A stretch of DNA of 38,676 nt, from positions 1-38,676 of the forward strand of contig JAQCNF010000021.1 in NCBI GenBank assembly GCA_028275165.1, read 5' to 3'. Source of the stretch: Haloquadratum sp. (lineage in GTDB: Archaea > Halobacteriota > Halobacteria > Halobacteriales > Haloferacaceae). Below the pieces are notes generated by a model. The model made no database searches. It saw nothing but the letters and a program-made list of their open reading frames with translations, and had not been told where the DNA came from. Shown here in pieces: positions 18,407-27,132 of this stretch (position 1 is its first letter; each line of letters starts with the position of its first letter). A program made the translations under genes and the position numbers.

Positions 18407-19032
18407 ACTACCCCACCTGACCGCGCTTGTCGGGATGCTTGCTGTTTCTGTGTCAGGGGTTATGTCCAAAGTGACACGACGGCTCCAGACTCCGCAGGCG
18501 ATTCCCTTCACGGGCGGTTGGAGTGTGTCCTACTCTCCCGTCGTATCGGACACTTAGCCACACGCTTCTTGTCGCGCTTGAACAGCTTGCAGATATCGTA
18601 ATATTCGATTGTCGAGTAACCATGACAGTGAGAGTCCAAGTAACTCGTGCGGCGCTGTACCTGTAACCCCCCGCGGCTTCACCGCTCGCTGAGGGAGGGG
18701 CTGAGCGCCCTCAATGGCAGCCAAAATCAGTATATGACGTTGTGAAGCCCACGACGCATCGAGGCTCAGTTCTCGTGAATAAACAGTGTCGTAACGAATG
18801 CTTAACCTCTTTCGTATCGCGTCAATTTGCCCGTTTCTACCGTGCAATCGAGGCTATCCATCGAAATGACTATTCAGACCAGAGGGAGTGAACGAATTGT
18901 TGCGGCAGTTGCCTCGACGAAAAGTACATGTCTGTATACAAATTGATTGTGTGGGATTCCTCCGCAGATAATATCAGCTTGATAGCGATTGGTCACACCT
19001 CGTGTGGTTCACGCCCACCAGTATACAGACGA
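18407..19032. other. intergenic IS-end remnants
   Basis: Directly after the photolyase stop the plus strand reads ACTACCCCACCTGACCGCG, similar to the conserved tnpB 3' border seen at 142 and 34922 (AACTACCCCACC-type). About 150 bases onward the sequence has no intact frame and looks like an eroded tnpB tail on the minus strand. Around 18666-18710 a GC-rich palindromic patch (CCCCCCGCGGCTTCACCGC and GAGGGAGGGGCTGAGCGCCC) follows. No gene is called. Confidence 0.4.
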
Positions 19033-19370
19033 GTGTTTACTCATGACATCGTCCCGCGGCTCAAGACGCGGGCCTCTCACCCGGTGTTTGCCGGGCAGGC
19101 CAACTCAATCCTGAAGGCTGAGAGTCGAAGGTTTGCCGGACAGTCGGCCAACGGTTTCGGAAGCCGTGACTCGTCCCGCATAATAGGCTTCAAGTGACTC
19201 GTTTCACGACTGTCGGTGTGGTCGGTTTAGCTGTTGCTTTTGAGCAAGAGTCGTTGCATATATCGAGTCAACTGCCAGTTCCTCACGCACAGTGCGTGGG
19301 ATGATGGATTGTAAGTTCAACTGTCGGATTCATCTGATGGCGAAAGTCACCAGTATTCTCCTCAAATCTG
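19033..19370 (+). repeat. ~340-bp non-coding dispersed repeat, copy B (MITE-like)
   Basis: This aligns with the reverse complement of 6770-7127. Copy B keeps a clean hairpin, CCCGCG (19053-19058) pairing with CGCGGG (19067-19072) around GCTCAAGA, which is degenerate in copy A. Downstream shared islands include CACCCGGTGTT, AATCCTGAAG, CGAGTCAACTGCCAGTTC and TGTCGGATTC. The pair lie in opposite orientation about 12 kb apart. No protein is encoded. Confidence 0.7.
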
Positions 19371-19647
19371 TATCAGCAAACCAAGTGGCCGAGACCGTTT
19401 GAATCGACCGTGCCGCCTCGTGATGGCTCTGAGTCACCGGACTATCTATCCCTGGGAGGCTTTAGCAGAGTATTTCCGAGAAAGCCAGAAATCAACTCGT
19501 TCGATTAATCAAAACAGAGCAATATTCGTTTAAATGTCTTAGCTCACACAGGCTGCTCCGGATCATGTAGAAGTGACGTGTTTATAATCAATGTGGCACA
19601 ATTGAGCAACCGTCCTCCCTATATTCTGAGGCTGACATCAATAATAT
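19371..19647 (+). promoter_or_regulatory. spacer and likely promoter of the nucleoside-permease gene
   Basis: The region holds no frame of note. CTATATT at about 19619-19625 is 27 bases before the ATG at 19648 and fits a TATA box for a leaderless message. A second AT-rich run, ATAATATATG, directly includes the start codon. Confidence 0.4.
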
Positions 19648-20454
19648 ATGGTGAACTCGCTGCGCACACTTATTTTGCCTGCCTTTGACACGCTTGAATC
19701 ACTCCCAAGTGAGTACGCTGCGTGGACCGACCAGTTGTCTGTGGTTGAACATCTCTCTTTGAGAGGCCTTGATCACTCTCTCGCGATTACAGACCGCTCC
19801 ATTGGGATAGTGCCAACTGGGATCGGAAAGAGTAACGCTGCAACCACTGTCGCCACTCTGTGTGCCAATCCAGCCGTTGATCTGGATGATACTCTTATCA
19901 TGACAGTCGGAGTCGCTGGAGGCCGTCCTTCATTAAGCATCGGTGACGTTGTGGTTTCATCGGCTGTCGTGGACTGGGATCGAAAATGCCGATACGACAG
20001 TGGCGATGACTCAATCCCACTGAAAATAAATCCATACACAGAGGCCGGTGTGTTTGAATTAAACGAGAATCTTATCAGGGTTACTGATCGTCTCGTCTCC
20101 GAATCCGACAGCTGTCACACAGAGAGCGTTCACATTGGGACGAATGTCTGTGGGGATGAACTGTGGCATGGAGCGGAAACGGCTCACCACGTACAGTGGC
20201 TAGTCGAACAACATGGCCTGGACTCATACCTCATCACCGAGATGGAAGACTTCGGAACGGCGACAGGTCTCAAGCGACATAACCGTCTCTCACAGTATCT
20301 ATCCATTAGAGGTATCTCGAACTTTGACCGTCCGATTGATGAGACGTCTGCATCCGAAAATATGTTTAGTGATGGGTTTGAAGCCGGATTTCAGATCGCT
20401 ATCTCTAATGCGGTAAGCGTCGCTCAACTGGTAATTGCGGATTACAATACGTAA
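19648..20454 (+). CDS. purine nucleoside permease/phosphorylase-family protein (NUP)
   Basis: 268 residues, shorter than the ~330 of many NUP proteins because no signal peptide is present. The family belongs to the nucleoside phosphorylase superfamily. The sequence shows IGIVPTGIGKSNAATTVATL (~52-71), LIMTVGVAGGRPSLSIGDVVVSS (~83-105), TEMEDFGTATGL (~197-208) and IRGISNFDRP (~220-229), matching the nucleoside and phosphate pockets of that fold. Despite the name permease it has no membrane spans here, so a cytoplasmic phosphorolytic enzyme is more likely. It converges on the ECF importer operon. Family solid; activity inferred. Confidence 0.8.
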   Translation: MVNSLRTLILPAFDTLESLPSEYAAWTDQLSVVEHLSLRGLDHSLAITDRSIGIVPTGIGKSNAATTVATLCANPAVDLDDTLIMTVGVAGGRPSLSIGDVVVSSAVVDWDRKCRYDSGDDSIPLKINPYTEAGVFELNENLIRVTDRLVSESDSCHTESVHIGTNVCGDELWHGAETAHHVQWLVEQHGLDSYLITEMEDFGTATGLKRHNRLSQYLSIRGISNFDRPIDETSASENMFSDGFEAGFQIAISNAVSVAQLVIADYNT

Positions 20455-20622
20455 TTAACGCCTCGCACATATTAGATGTTATTTTCGATATATCGCTGAG
20501 AGCTAACTGTGTCGGCTGATGTGGTGACCAACTCACCCCGGCTATCACTCGACTGAGTGAAAAGTATGAACTGCCTCTCAAACGCATACTGCAGTCGCCA
20601 CGTATCTGGGTAATGAGTGATG

Positions 20623-21405
20623 TCAAAGTGTACCAAACCCTTGCGCACGCAGCCAGACAGCAGTCACCGCGATAACGAAGGCGACCAGAATAACTGCCCA
20701 ATCGACTCTCTTGAGAGACGTTTTATTATAGAACGTGCGCTGCCGTTGAGTATCGAATCCTCGTGCTTCAAGTGCCATCGATTGTGTTGTCACATTTCGA
20801 AAGGCTGTCATAAATACTGGAATAAGCAGCGGGATGTAGTTACGGAGTCTGTCGCGCAGTCCGCCACTCTGAACATTTAGTCCGCGAGCCTCTTGTGCTT
20901 GCCTGACAGTCTGTGCAGCATCAATAAACGTCGGGAAAAGTCGAAGAGCTGTGCCGATAGCAAAACAAAATACATAGGGAAACCCCAACTGGCGGAGTCC
21001 ACGCACAATCTCTTCGTTTGTCGTTGTTGTCACAAATATCAATCCACCGAATATGAATGTCGCAATTCGCTCTGATCGACCCAAGGCGAAAAATATCTCT
21101 CGCTCGGTAAGTGCGACCGGCCCAAACGCAATCAGTGTTGACCCCCCGGCTGGAGTAAAAAAGGGCCAGACGGCTAATCCGACGCTAAATAACGCCACAA
21201 TAATTGGAGTGAGGCGTCTCAGATTTGGCCATCCACCAACAAGTACTAGTACAGTAAATCCAACGAGCATTGGAACCCCGGCGAACGCGGGATGATCAAA
21301 AATATATCCGGCGATAAATAGCCCGATGATTCCGGCTAATGTACTCCGCGGGTCCAGGCGGTGCAGGGTGCTGTCGCGATTGATATAAAGAGAACTCCGA
21401 CTCAT
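20623..21405 (-). CDS. ecfT: ECF transporter transmembrane component EcfT
   Basis: 260 residues. It is the integral scaffold that links the ATPases to the substrate-binding S component. The sequence has several hydrophobic segments followed by the long cytoplasmic coupling helices with the two diagnostic Ala-Arg-Gly motifs, QAQEARGLN and ALEARGFD, that dock on the ATPases. The start overlaps the ATPase stop by four bases (ATGA), so it is the last gene of the S-A-T operon. A haloarchaeal oddity is only the short C-terminal extra span (AVILVAFVIAVTAVWLRAQG), which is normal in EcfT. Confidence 0.93.
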   Translation of the reverse strand: MSRSSLYINRDSTLHRLDPRSTLAGIIGLFIAGYIFDHPAFAGVPMLVGFTVLVLVGGWPNLRRLTPIIVALFSVGLAVWPFFTPAGGSTLIAFGPVALTEREIFFALGRSERIATFIFGGLIFVTTTTNEEIVRGLRQLGFPYVFCFAIGTALRLFPTFIDAAQTVRQAQEARGLNVQSGGLRDRLRNYIPLLIPVFMTAFRNVTTQSMALEARGFDTQRQRTFYNKTSLKRVDWAVILVAFVIAVTAVWLRAQGFGTL

Positions 21406-23279
21406 TTTCTTGTCGACACCGTATCGTTAACGCAGTTGATAAATTCGTGCACTGATAGCGGAAGTGACGACGATAGTTTCTCACTGCGAGATGAGAGCTT
21501 CTGTGCGAGGTTTACCACCGGTGGGGGGCGTAGATTATTCATCTCAAGACGCTCTATATCGGCAAAGAGCGCACGCGTTGACCCATCATATACAATTGAA
21601 CCATCGCGCAGCACGATTGAACGGGGCGCGTACCGTGCGACAGTCTGCATGGAGTGAGTAATCATAATGACAGTGAGATTTTCCTCCTGGTTTAACCGAG
21701 TGATGAGTGACATGAACGAATCACGCTGGGCAGCATCAAGTCCGGTCGTTGGCTCATCAAAAATGAGTATCCGGGGGTGGGTAGCCAAGATACTTGCAAG
21801 CGCAACTCGCTGGCGCTGCCCCTTGGAGAGATTAAATGGATCTGCATTTTCATGCTCGGAGAGGCCGACCGTTTGAAGAGCGGAATCAACTCTTGTTTGT
21901 AGTTCAGATTCTTGAATATCGAAATTTCTGGGGCCAAATTCGACTTCCTTGCGAACGGTGTTGGCGAATATCTGATGATCAGGATTCTGAAATACAAATC
22001 CGACCGATTGCCCGATTTCCGACATCGAATATGTGGAGACATCTCTTCCTTCGAACTGGACTGACCCACTATCAGGAGTGAGGAGACCATTGAGTTGTTT
22101 TGCTAGTGTGGTTTTGCCCGAGCCATTGTGTCCGATAAGTGCAATCACTTCGCCGGCTTCGATCTGAAAGCTGACGTCATCAACAGCTGGTATCGTTTCA
22201 CTTGCCGACTCGTAGCTAAAACTCACGTCGTTTAGTGTAAATTGCACTTCACCCGTTGCGCTTCCAGTGCCCGCTGGAGCTGTTCCATCGACAGTAAGTT
22301 GCTCTGGATTCCAATCCATGCCTCGGGACTCAAACACCTCAATCGCATCAGGAACAAACAATGGGAGGTCAGACGTGGGCACACCGAGGCGATCAAATAT
22401 ATCAACCAATTGCGGTACTGCAATATCTCGCTCACGGAGTGTCGACGCTGACCGCAGCAGCTGGTCTGCCGGCCCTGTGTCAGTTATCTTTCCGTCAGCT
22501 AAGATAACTGCGTAATCTGCGTGTAGCGCTTCAGTAATGTCATGTGTCACCATCACCATCGTCTCTGGCCCTCCCCAGTCGGTTTCTACTGTAGATGAAG
22601 TGGCTGTTGTTTGAGATGAGCGTGTTCCGAGTTCAGTGCCGGTTAGTGATCGAATGGCTGCGAGTAACTGGCCTGTCCCCTTTGGGTCAAGATCACTCGT
22701 TGGCTCGTCTAAGAGTAACATCTGTGGATGCATCGCAGCAACCCCACCACAGACGAGTCGCTGCTTTTGTCCCCCCGAGAGGTCGGCTGGTTCGCGAGAG
22801 CGGTCTAAATGATCAAGACCAACAAGCTTGGCAGACGCAGAGACTCGTTGCGCAATCTCATCAGGTGGGACGGCGATGTTTTCAGGGCCAAATGCAAGTT
22901 CTGATTCAATGCTTGTCGCAAACAATTGTGACTCATAATCTTGCAGCACGAACCCAACATCTGTTGCCATGTCACTCACACGTGTTTGGGTTGTGTCTTG
23001 ATTCAATACCTCAATAGAACCCTCAAATGACCCAGTGATAAAATCAGGAATAATCGCATTGAATGTTCGCAACAAAGTCGACTTTCCACCTCCTGAGGGT
23101 CCTAAAATGACGGTGAATGCACCCTCTGGTATGTCAAGGTCAATACTCTTGAGAACACCATCGGCCGCTCGTTCTGACGATGTCGGTGTTGAATCCCCCT
23201 CAGGTGGTTGCGATTGACGGTCATAAGAAAAGAAGACGTCTCGAAGGCGGGCTGCTATTGAGTGATTGTCGCTTACCAT
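21402..23279 (-). CDS. ecfA: fused double ATPase of an ECF transporter (EcfA1-EcfA2 in one chain)
   Basis: 625 residues carrying two complete ABC ATPase domains that are separate proteins in many organisms. Domain 1: Walker A GPSGGGKST (60-68), Q-loop FVLQDYESQLF, signature LSGGQKQRLV (167-176), Walker B MLLLDEPTSDLD. Domain 2: Walker A GHNGSGKTT (383-391), Q-loop FVFQNPDHQIFA, signature LSKGQRQRVALAS (484-496), Walker B ILIFDEPTTGLD. The second signature has Lys for the second residue Gly, which is common in EcfA. Between Walker B and the H-loop (VTHD) of domain 1 lies a Thr/Ser-rich insert around residues 213-235. The gene sits between the S component and ecfT. Confidence 0.96.
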   Translation of the reverse strand: MVSDNHSIAARLRDVFFSYDRQSQPPEGDSTPTSSERAADGVLKSIDLDIPEGAFTVILGPSGGGKSTLLRTFNAIIPDFITGSFEGSIEVLNQDTTQTRVSDMATDVGFVLQDYESQLFATSIESELAFGPENIAVPPDEIAQRVSASAKLVGLDHLDRSREPADLSGGQKQRLVCGGVAAMHPQMLLLDEPTSDLDPKGTGQLLAAIRSLTGTELGTRSSQTTATSSTVETDWGGPETMVMVTHDITEALHADYAVILADGKITDTGPADQLLRSASTLRERDIAVPQLVDIFDRLGVPTSDLPLFVPDAIEVFESRGMDWNPEQLTVDGTAPAGTGSATGEVQFTLNDVSFSYESASETIPAVDDVSFQIEAGEVIALIGHNGSGKTTLAKQLNGLLTPDSGSVQFEGRDVSTYSMSEIGQSVGFVFQNPDHQIFANTVRKEVEFGPRNFDIQESELQTRVDSALQTVGLSEHENADPFNLSKGQRQRVALASILATHPRILIFDEPTTGLDAAQRDSFMSLITRLNQEENLTVIMITHSMQTVARYAPRSIVLRDGSIVYDGSTRALFADIERLEMNNLRPPPVVNLAQKLSSRSEKLSSSLPLSVHEFINCVNDTVSTRK

Positions 23280-23468
23280 TCGTCACTCATACTTCTCAGA
23301 CACGAAGGGTAAAATTTCTCTGGTTCATACAATTTGTTACTCGACAGTTCGACAAATTAACCAGGGTGAGTCTATTGGATTTGCCCTGGGGTCGTTCAGG
23401 TCTCTGTATTAATGAATATGATCTCACCCAATCAGGACGGCAGTAAGTGGACTGCACGCTTTGATTGG

Positions 23469-24266
23469 TTATACCATTCGAGAGAAACGTTCTCTGGTCA
23501 TGCCGGCCCCAATCACCGAAATGATGAATCCAATCGCTCCGATGACAGCAACAGAGATGGCTCCAGGAGCCGCACCGGCACTGATAACAATTCCTCCGCC
23601 CAGCCACAGCAGTGATACGGCGACTAGTCCCCAAGCACTAATCAGATTCACACCAGACCGCGGTGAAGGGAGATCGTCACCTCTGAGCAAATCAGGATAG
23701 AGCAACCCCATCTCTTTGATCCGTGGATAGGTGAGATAGAGCAGCGGTGGACCCAAAACAACTGAGGCCACTGCATTATTAATCAGAATCGTTGGCCCAA
23801 GAACAGCAAATGGAACCAACCCTAACAGGTCAACAACCCATGAAATAATCACAGCACAGAGTGCAGAAGCAGTAATCGCAATAATCCCGTATTCGACAAG
23901 CTGACGCCCTATCTTACCCCGAAAGTTCGGTTCTGTACCTGATGACAATGGAGAAAGATTCCCCCAGAGTTTGTACCCCACTAGCCCATAGGCAAAATTC
24001 CCGACGAACCCACCAACGCTACCAGGTCCGAATGTCCCCCCAAAAATATCACCAATTAGATTTCCAATAGCAGATCCCCAGGCTGCGGCTGGGCCAAATA
24101 GGATACCAAACACGACCGGGAAAACGTTTGCTGGTCGGATGCTGGTGATACCAGGAATGATTTGAAATGTCTGAAATGGAATGAGTACAGCGGCGTACAC
24201 CGCTGCTGTCACGGCTACTAACATAATCATCCGCGTCTCACGCCACATCGTCAGGAGTTCTCTCAT
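23469..24266 (-). CDS. ECF transporter substrate-binding membrane component (S component)
   Basis: 265 residues, about seven hydrophobic segments. The block SIRPANVFPVVFGILFGPAAAWGSAIGNLIGD followed by FGPGSVGGFVGNFAYGLVGY shows an ECF S-component fold; the R-[PV]-A start of that block recalls QueT-type proteins, but I cannot name the substrate. It is the first gene of the operon; the ATPase gene follows 190 bases later. A TATA-like AATATAATA at 24292-24300 (read on the minus strand) is ~28 bases before the ATG, so a leaderless start is likely. The convergent nucleoside-phosphorylase-like gene suggests a nucleobase or nucleoside-derived substrate, which is only a guess. Confidence 0.85.
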   Translation of the reverse strand: MRELLTMWRETRMIMLVAVTAAVYAAVLIPFQTFQIIPGITSIRPANVFPVVFGILFGPAAAWGSAIGNLIGDIFGGTFGPGSVGGFVGNFAYGLVGYKLWGNLSPLSSGTEPNFRGKIGRQLVEYGIIAITASALCAVIISWVVDLLGLVPFAVLGPTILINNAVASVVLGPPLLYLTYPRIKEMGLLYPDLLRGDDLPSPRSGVNLISAWGLVAVSLLWLGGGIVISAGAAPGAISVAVIGAIGFIISVIGAGMTRERFSRMV

Positions 24267-24289
24267 TACTGTTTACAATTTCATTGACG

Positions 24290-24303
24290 AATATAATATG
24301 CTC
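24290..24303 (-). promoter_or_regulatory. TATA-like box of the ECF operon
   Basis: Read on the minus strand, GCATATTATATTC lies ~26-30 bases before the S-component ATG at 24266. The distance agrees with a leaderless transcript. I looked for a conserved riboswitch fold in the short leader space and saw none. Confidence 0.45.
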
Positions 24304-25286
24304 GAAGATATTTGTCCGTGATTGCTGTATTCTCAGACAACTCCTCAATGAAAAGTCAATTTAGACTCAAAGAGAATCCACCTGCGGTGCTGATGTCGTC
24401 TCTACAAGCTGAGCAGGCCGAGTGCCTCGGGGCTTTGATGTGACCTCGAGGGTGAAGGCCGTCGGAAGATTCACCAAACCACGGTTCGCACAATTTAGAT
24501 AGTCAGAAACCCACACAGACGGGTGAAAGAGCTTCGACGCTGACTGAGGCGATTTAGAAATGCGACTCCTCTCAAAACCCGCGGTGCGACAGGAGTTGTC
24601 GGGCTGGAACCACCGACCCTCACGGACGCACCGAGCGTTCGGGTGTGAATCCCAGCCGACCTATCTCGGGAAGGTCGAAGAGAATGAAATTCGCCTGCGA
24701 CAGAACGGCACGGCCCGTTTTGGGACGTGTGGTCAAGACGGTGAAGCCTCGGGGCTTGCGAGGTACTTCACACATACGCAGGGCGAGTTCCTGATTGGAA
24801 GTCGAATATTTCCGTGTTGACGCTCTCCGTCTTGAACCACTTCATTTGACCCCGAGGTACCTCCCAGCTCAATTAGTCGCGACTCCTCAGTTAGCTTTGA
24901 TGACCTCGCTAATGATGCAGAGAAAAATCCAGAAGCAGGTGACGCAAAAAGAGCTAGCGACTGGGTCCAGAGGGGGGTTTGTTTCACCCAGCGACAGTCC
25001 AACAGATACTGCCTCGCTCATGGGTTCGAAGTAAGTGGAACAGTTGGTATATGTGAGTGTTTGGTGGCGCAGAGCAGGAGTCAAGTAATACGACCAACTC
25101 ACGACGACCTCTGGGTTCGGACTGAAATACTGTCATGGCTGTCGTTCTGAACCGGTTCGGGGTTCAATTGGCTTGAGAAACTAGCCTGGAGTCATCGCGG
25201 TCGAAGATCTTCGAGTAAGTATCGAGTACTCGCCTCAACCACAGATAAATCGAACCATCTAATCCGCTGTAGATCCTTTTTGTGAT
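24304..25286. other. ~1-kb gene-free region with IS-derived debris
   Basis: A perfect palindrome CCGAGTGCCTCGG sits at 24418-24430; the related GCGAGTGCCTCGGCTTTG occurs near 14310, linking both to one repeat family. From 24500 to 24780 the plus strand recalls recurrent haloarchaeal transposon tails (GTGAAGCCTCGGGGCTTGCGAGG at the end) but carries stops in each frame. Between 24850 and 25000 one plus frame reads like a real protein scrap (SSISRDSSVSFDDLANDAEKN) without start or family. I call no gene. Confidence 0.4.
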
Positions 25287-26195
25287 GTGTCGGTGATGAG
25301 TCGGTTGGCTGGTATGATGGTCGTTTTGATACTCGGAACTGCCCTCCGACATTGGGGTGTCTTAAACGAACGTCGCACAGAGACTCTCAATCGAATAACA
25401 TATGTTCTTGCACTTCCCTCGCTCATTTTCGTCTCAACATTTAACCGCTCAATTACGGCTTTGATGACACCATCGTTATTATTCGGTTCCTTGGCGACGC
25501 TGTTTGTGACGTTTGGAGTGGCCAAGGTCATTTATGACCGGATCAATGAACCTGCACGACAGAGCGTCGCGACCGTGCAGTCATATCACTCTAATCTCGG
25601 ATACCTCGGATTTCCACTGGTTGCAGCAACATTTGATGAAGAAGTCACTGCGGTAGCCTCACTTATACTTGGTGTCGTCTCACTCACACAGGTCGCTCTC
25701 ACAATTTTTGTGCTGACATCGATTAATGAAGGTAATACGACGATCCGATCGGAGATGTCTCAACTGGCCAGCAATCCTATTCTCTTTGCTCTGATTGCAG
25801 GCATTCTCATCGGTGAATTGTCGGCTACGCCCCCGATAATAATTATTTCGGGGCTTGATTTCGCTGGCATGTTTGCTCTTCCACTGGCGTTGGTTTGCGT
25901 CGGTGCTTCATTCCAGATTCGGGGCATACAATCAAATACGTATCTCACTGTCTCAATACTTGTAATCAAACTCGCTCTCATGCCAATTGTTGCTGCAGTA
26001 GTGTTCGGTGTGCTGGTAGATAATCCCGCCGTATTCACGGCTGCAGTGGTGATGTTTGCAACTCCAACGGCTGTTTCGACGTACGTGTTCTCAACAGAAC
26101 TCGGTGGGGACACGAACTTCGCCTCGTTTAACGTATTTGTGAGCACGTTCGTATCGATATTCTCTTTATTAATGATTATCACAACCGTGGAGTAG
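25287..26195 (+). CDS. AEC-family (auxin efflux carrier-like) permease
   Basis: 302 residues with about ten hydrophobic segments in two five-helix halves. Early ILGTALRHWGVLNERRTETLNRITYVLALPSLIF and the mid NLGYLGFPLV match AEC transporters, as does late FATPTAVSTYVFSTELGGD. Family members move carboxylates such as malate or auxin-like acids; the substrate here is unknown. The start is GTG at 25287, with an ATG three codons later at 25296 that is at least as likely. It stands alone and converges on the DUF47 gene. Confidence 0.88.
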   Translation: MSVMSRLAGMMVVLILGTALRHWGVLNERRTETLNRITYVLALPSLIFVSTFNRSITALMTPSLLFGSLATLFVTFGVAKVIYDRINEPARQSVATVQSYHSNLGYLGFPLVAATFDEEVTAVASLILGVVSLTQVALTIFVLTSINEGNTTIRSEMSQLASNPILFALIAGILIGELSATPPIIIISGLDFAGMFALPLALVCVGASFQIRGIQSNTYLTVSILVIKLALMPIVAAVVFGVLVDNPAVFTAAVVMFATPTAVSTYVFSTELGGDTNFASFNVFVSTFVSIFSLLMIITTVE

Positions 26196-26258
26196 ACGGC
26201 TCACGGCCGCACTCCCGCGGATTGCCTGAAGAATTCCCGTCAGCTCTTCGCGAGTCGC

Positions 26259-26969
26259 TCAATCATGTCTGTCGGTGATATCAGTCATCATGTTCGGTTC
26301 GTCATTTGCAATGATAATTATCTGGTCTCCGACATCTTCGATTGTATTTGGAACCTTGTCAAGTAGATTGGCTAGTTCACGGTAGATCAATGGCTCAGTT
26401 TGCCGTGGTTCCTCAAAGACTGTTTGAATGATGTTGTTACGCGCGTGATCACAGCGGCTTTCAATCTGCTTGATCTCTCGTATATGATCACCCAGCTCTG
26501 TGGCATCCTCTCCAGTCGTCAATCCGGCGATGAACTCCATGACAAGTTGAGTGAACTGGGTAATCATTTGCACGATATCTACAGCTATCGACTCAAGATC
26601 AGCGAACACGTCTGCCTCGCTGGCGGGTTTCATCATGTGAACTTCTTGTGCGAATCGCTCGGTATGATTGACGATGACATCAATCGTATTGAAAAAATCC
26701 AACAGCGCAGACTCATTAAAATTAATTCGAGTATTAAGCAGACCGATATCTCGTGGTGTTGCATCTGTAATAAACCTCGTAATTCGCTGATTATGCTGGT
26801 CACACTGGCTCTCAAGCGTTTCAATCTCAGTTAAGATTGACTCATGATCCCGGTCTTCTTGATAAGCATGCAGAAATGTCGGTAGTGCCTCCATACATGC
26901 GGTGATATCTGAAAGATACGCGTCAGTCATTGATTCGAGACGCGTGCCAAAGTCGTCTGGGGTAGCCAT
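26259..26969 (-). CDS. DUF47/PhoU-like protein
   Basis: 236 residues from the ATG at 26969; a TTG nine codons upstream opens a longer frame that I do not favour. It is all helical and acidic. The helix pair pattern E..CD..N..I..F, with FNESALLDFFNTIDVIVNHTERFAQEVHM in the middle and ELANLLDKVPNTIEDVGDQIII at the end, is that of DUF47 (UPF0111) proteins, relatives of PhoU that bind metal clusters through E(D)xxxD motifs. They usually accompany a PiT-type phosphate permease and tune it; none is next to this gene, so its partner must be elsewhere or it has another role. Confidence 0.88.
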   Translation of the reverse strand: MATPDDFGTRLESMTDAYLSDITACMEALPTFLHAYQEDRDHESILTEIETLESQCDQHNQRITRFITDATPRDIGLLNTRINFNESALLDFFNTIDVIVNHTERFAQEVHMMKPASEADVFADLESIAVDIVQMITQFTQLVMEFIAGLTTGEDATELGDHIREIKQIESRCDHARNNIIQTVFEEPRQTEPLIYRELANLLDKVPNTIEDVGDQIIIIANDEPNMMTDITDRHD

Positions 26970-27132
26970 ATCTCCACTACACGGACGAGTCCTCAAAACC
27001 AGTTCGTATTGAGAGAATACGTGAGGCGAAAACCTACCGTTTGAATTGCTAAAGTCAGCACCCGAGACATGACACTACTGTGGCAGGCCGATTCCTCAAC
27101 GCCGAGTGAGTCCTATGCTATGGTAAGCCAAC

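Noticed and set aside
18407..19647. tRNA or rRNA gene in the long spacer
   Set aside because: No cloverleaf or T-loop signature (GTTCRAN with pairing arms) was found on either strand.
24267..24360. Riboswitch ahead of the ECF S component
   Set aside because: The likely transcript starts at the ATG, leaving no leader; no known aptamer motif seen.
24560..24820. 86-codon plus-strand frame in IS debris
   Set aside because: Lies in a region that recalls recurrent transposon tails; no family and no promoter.
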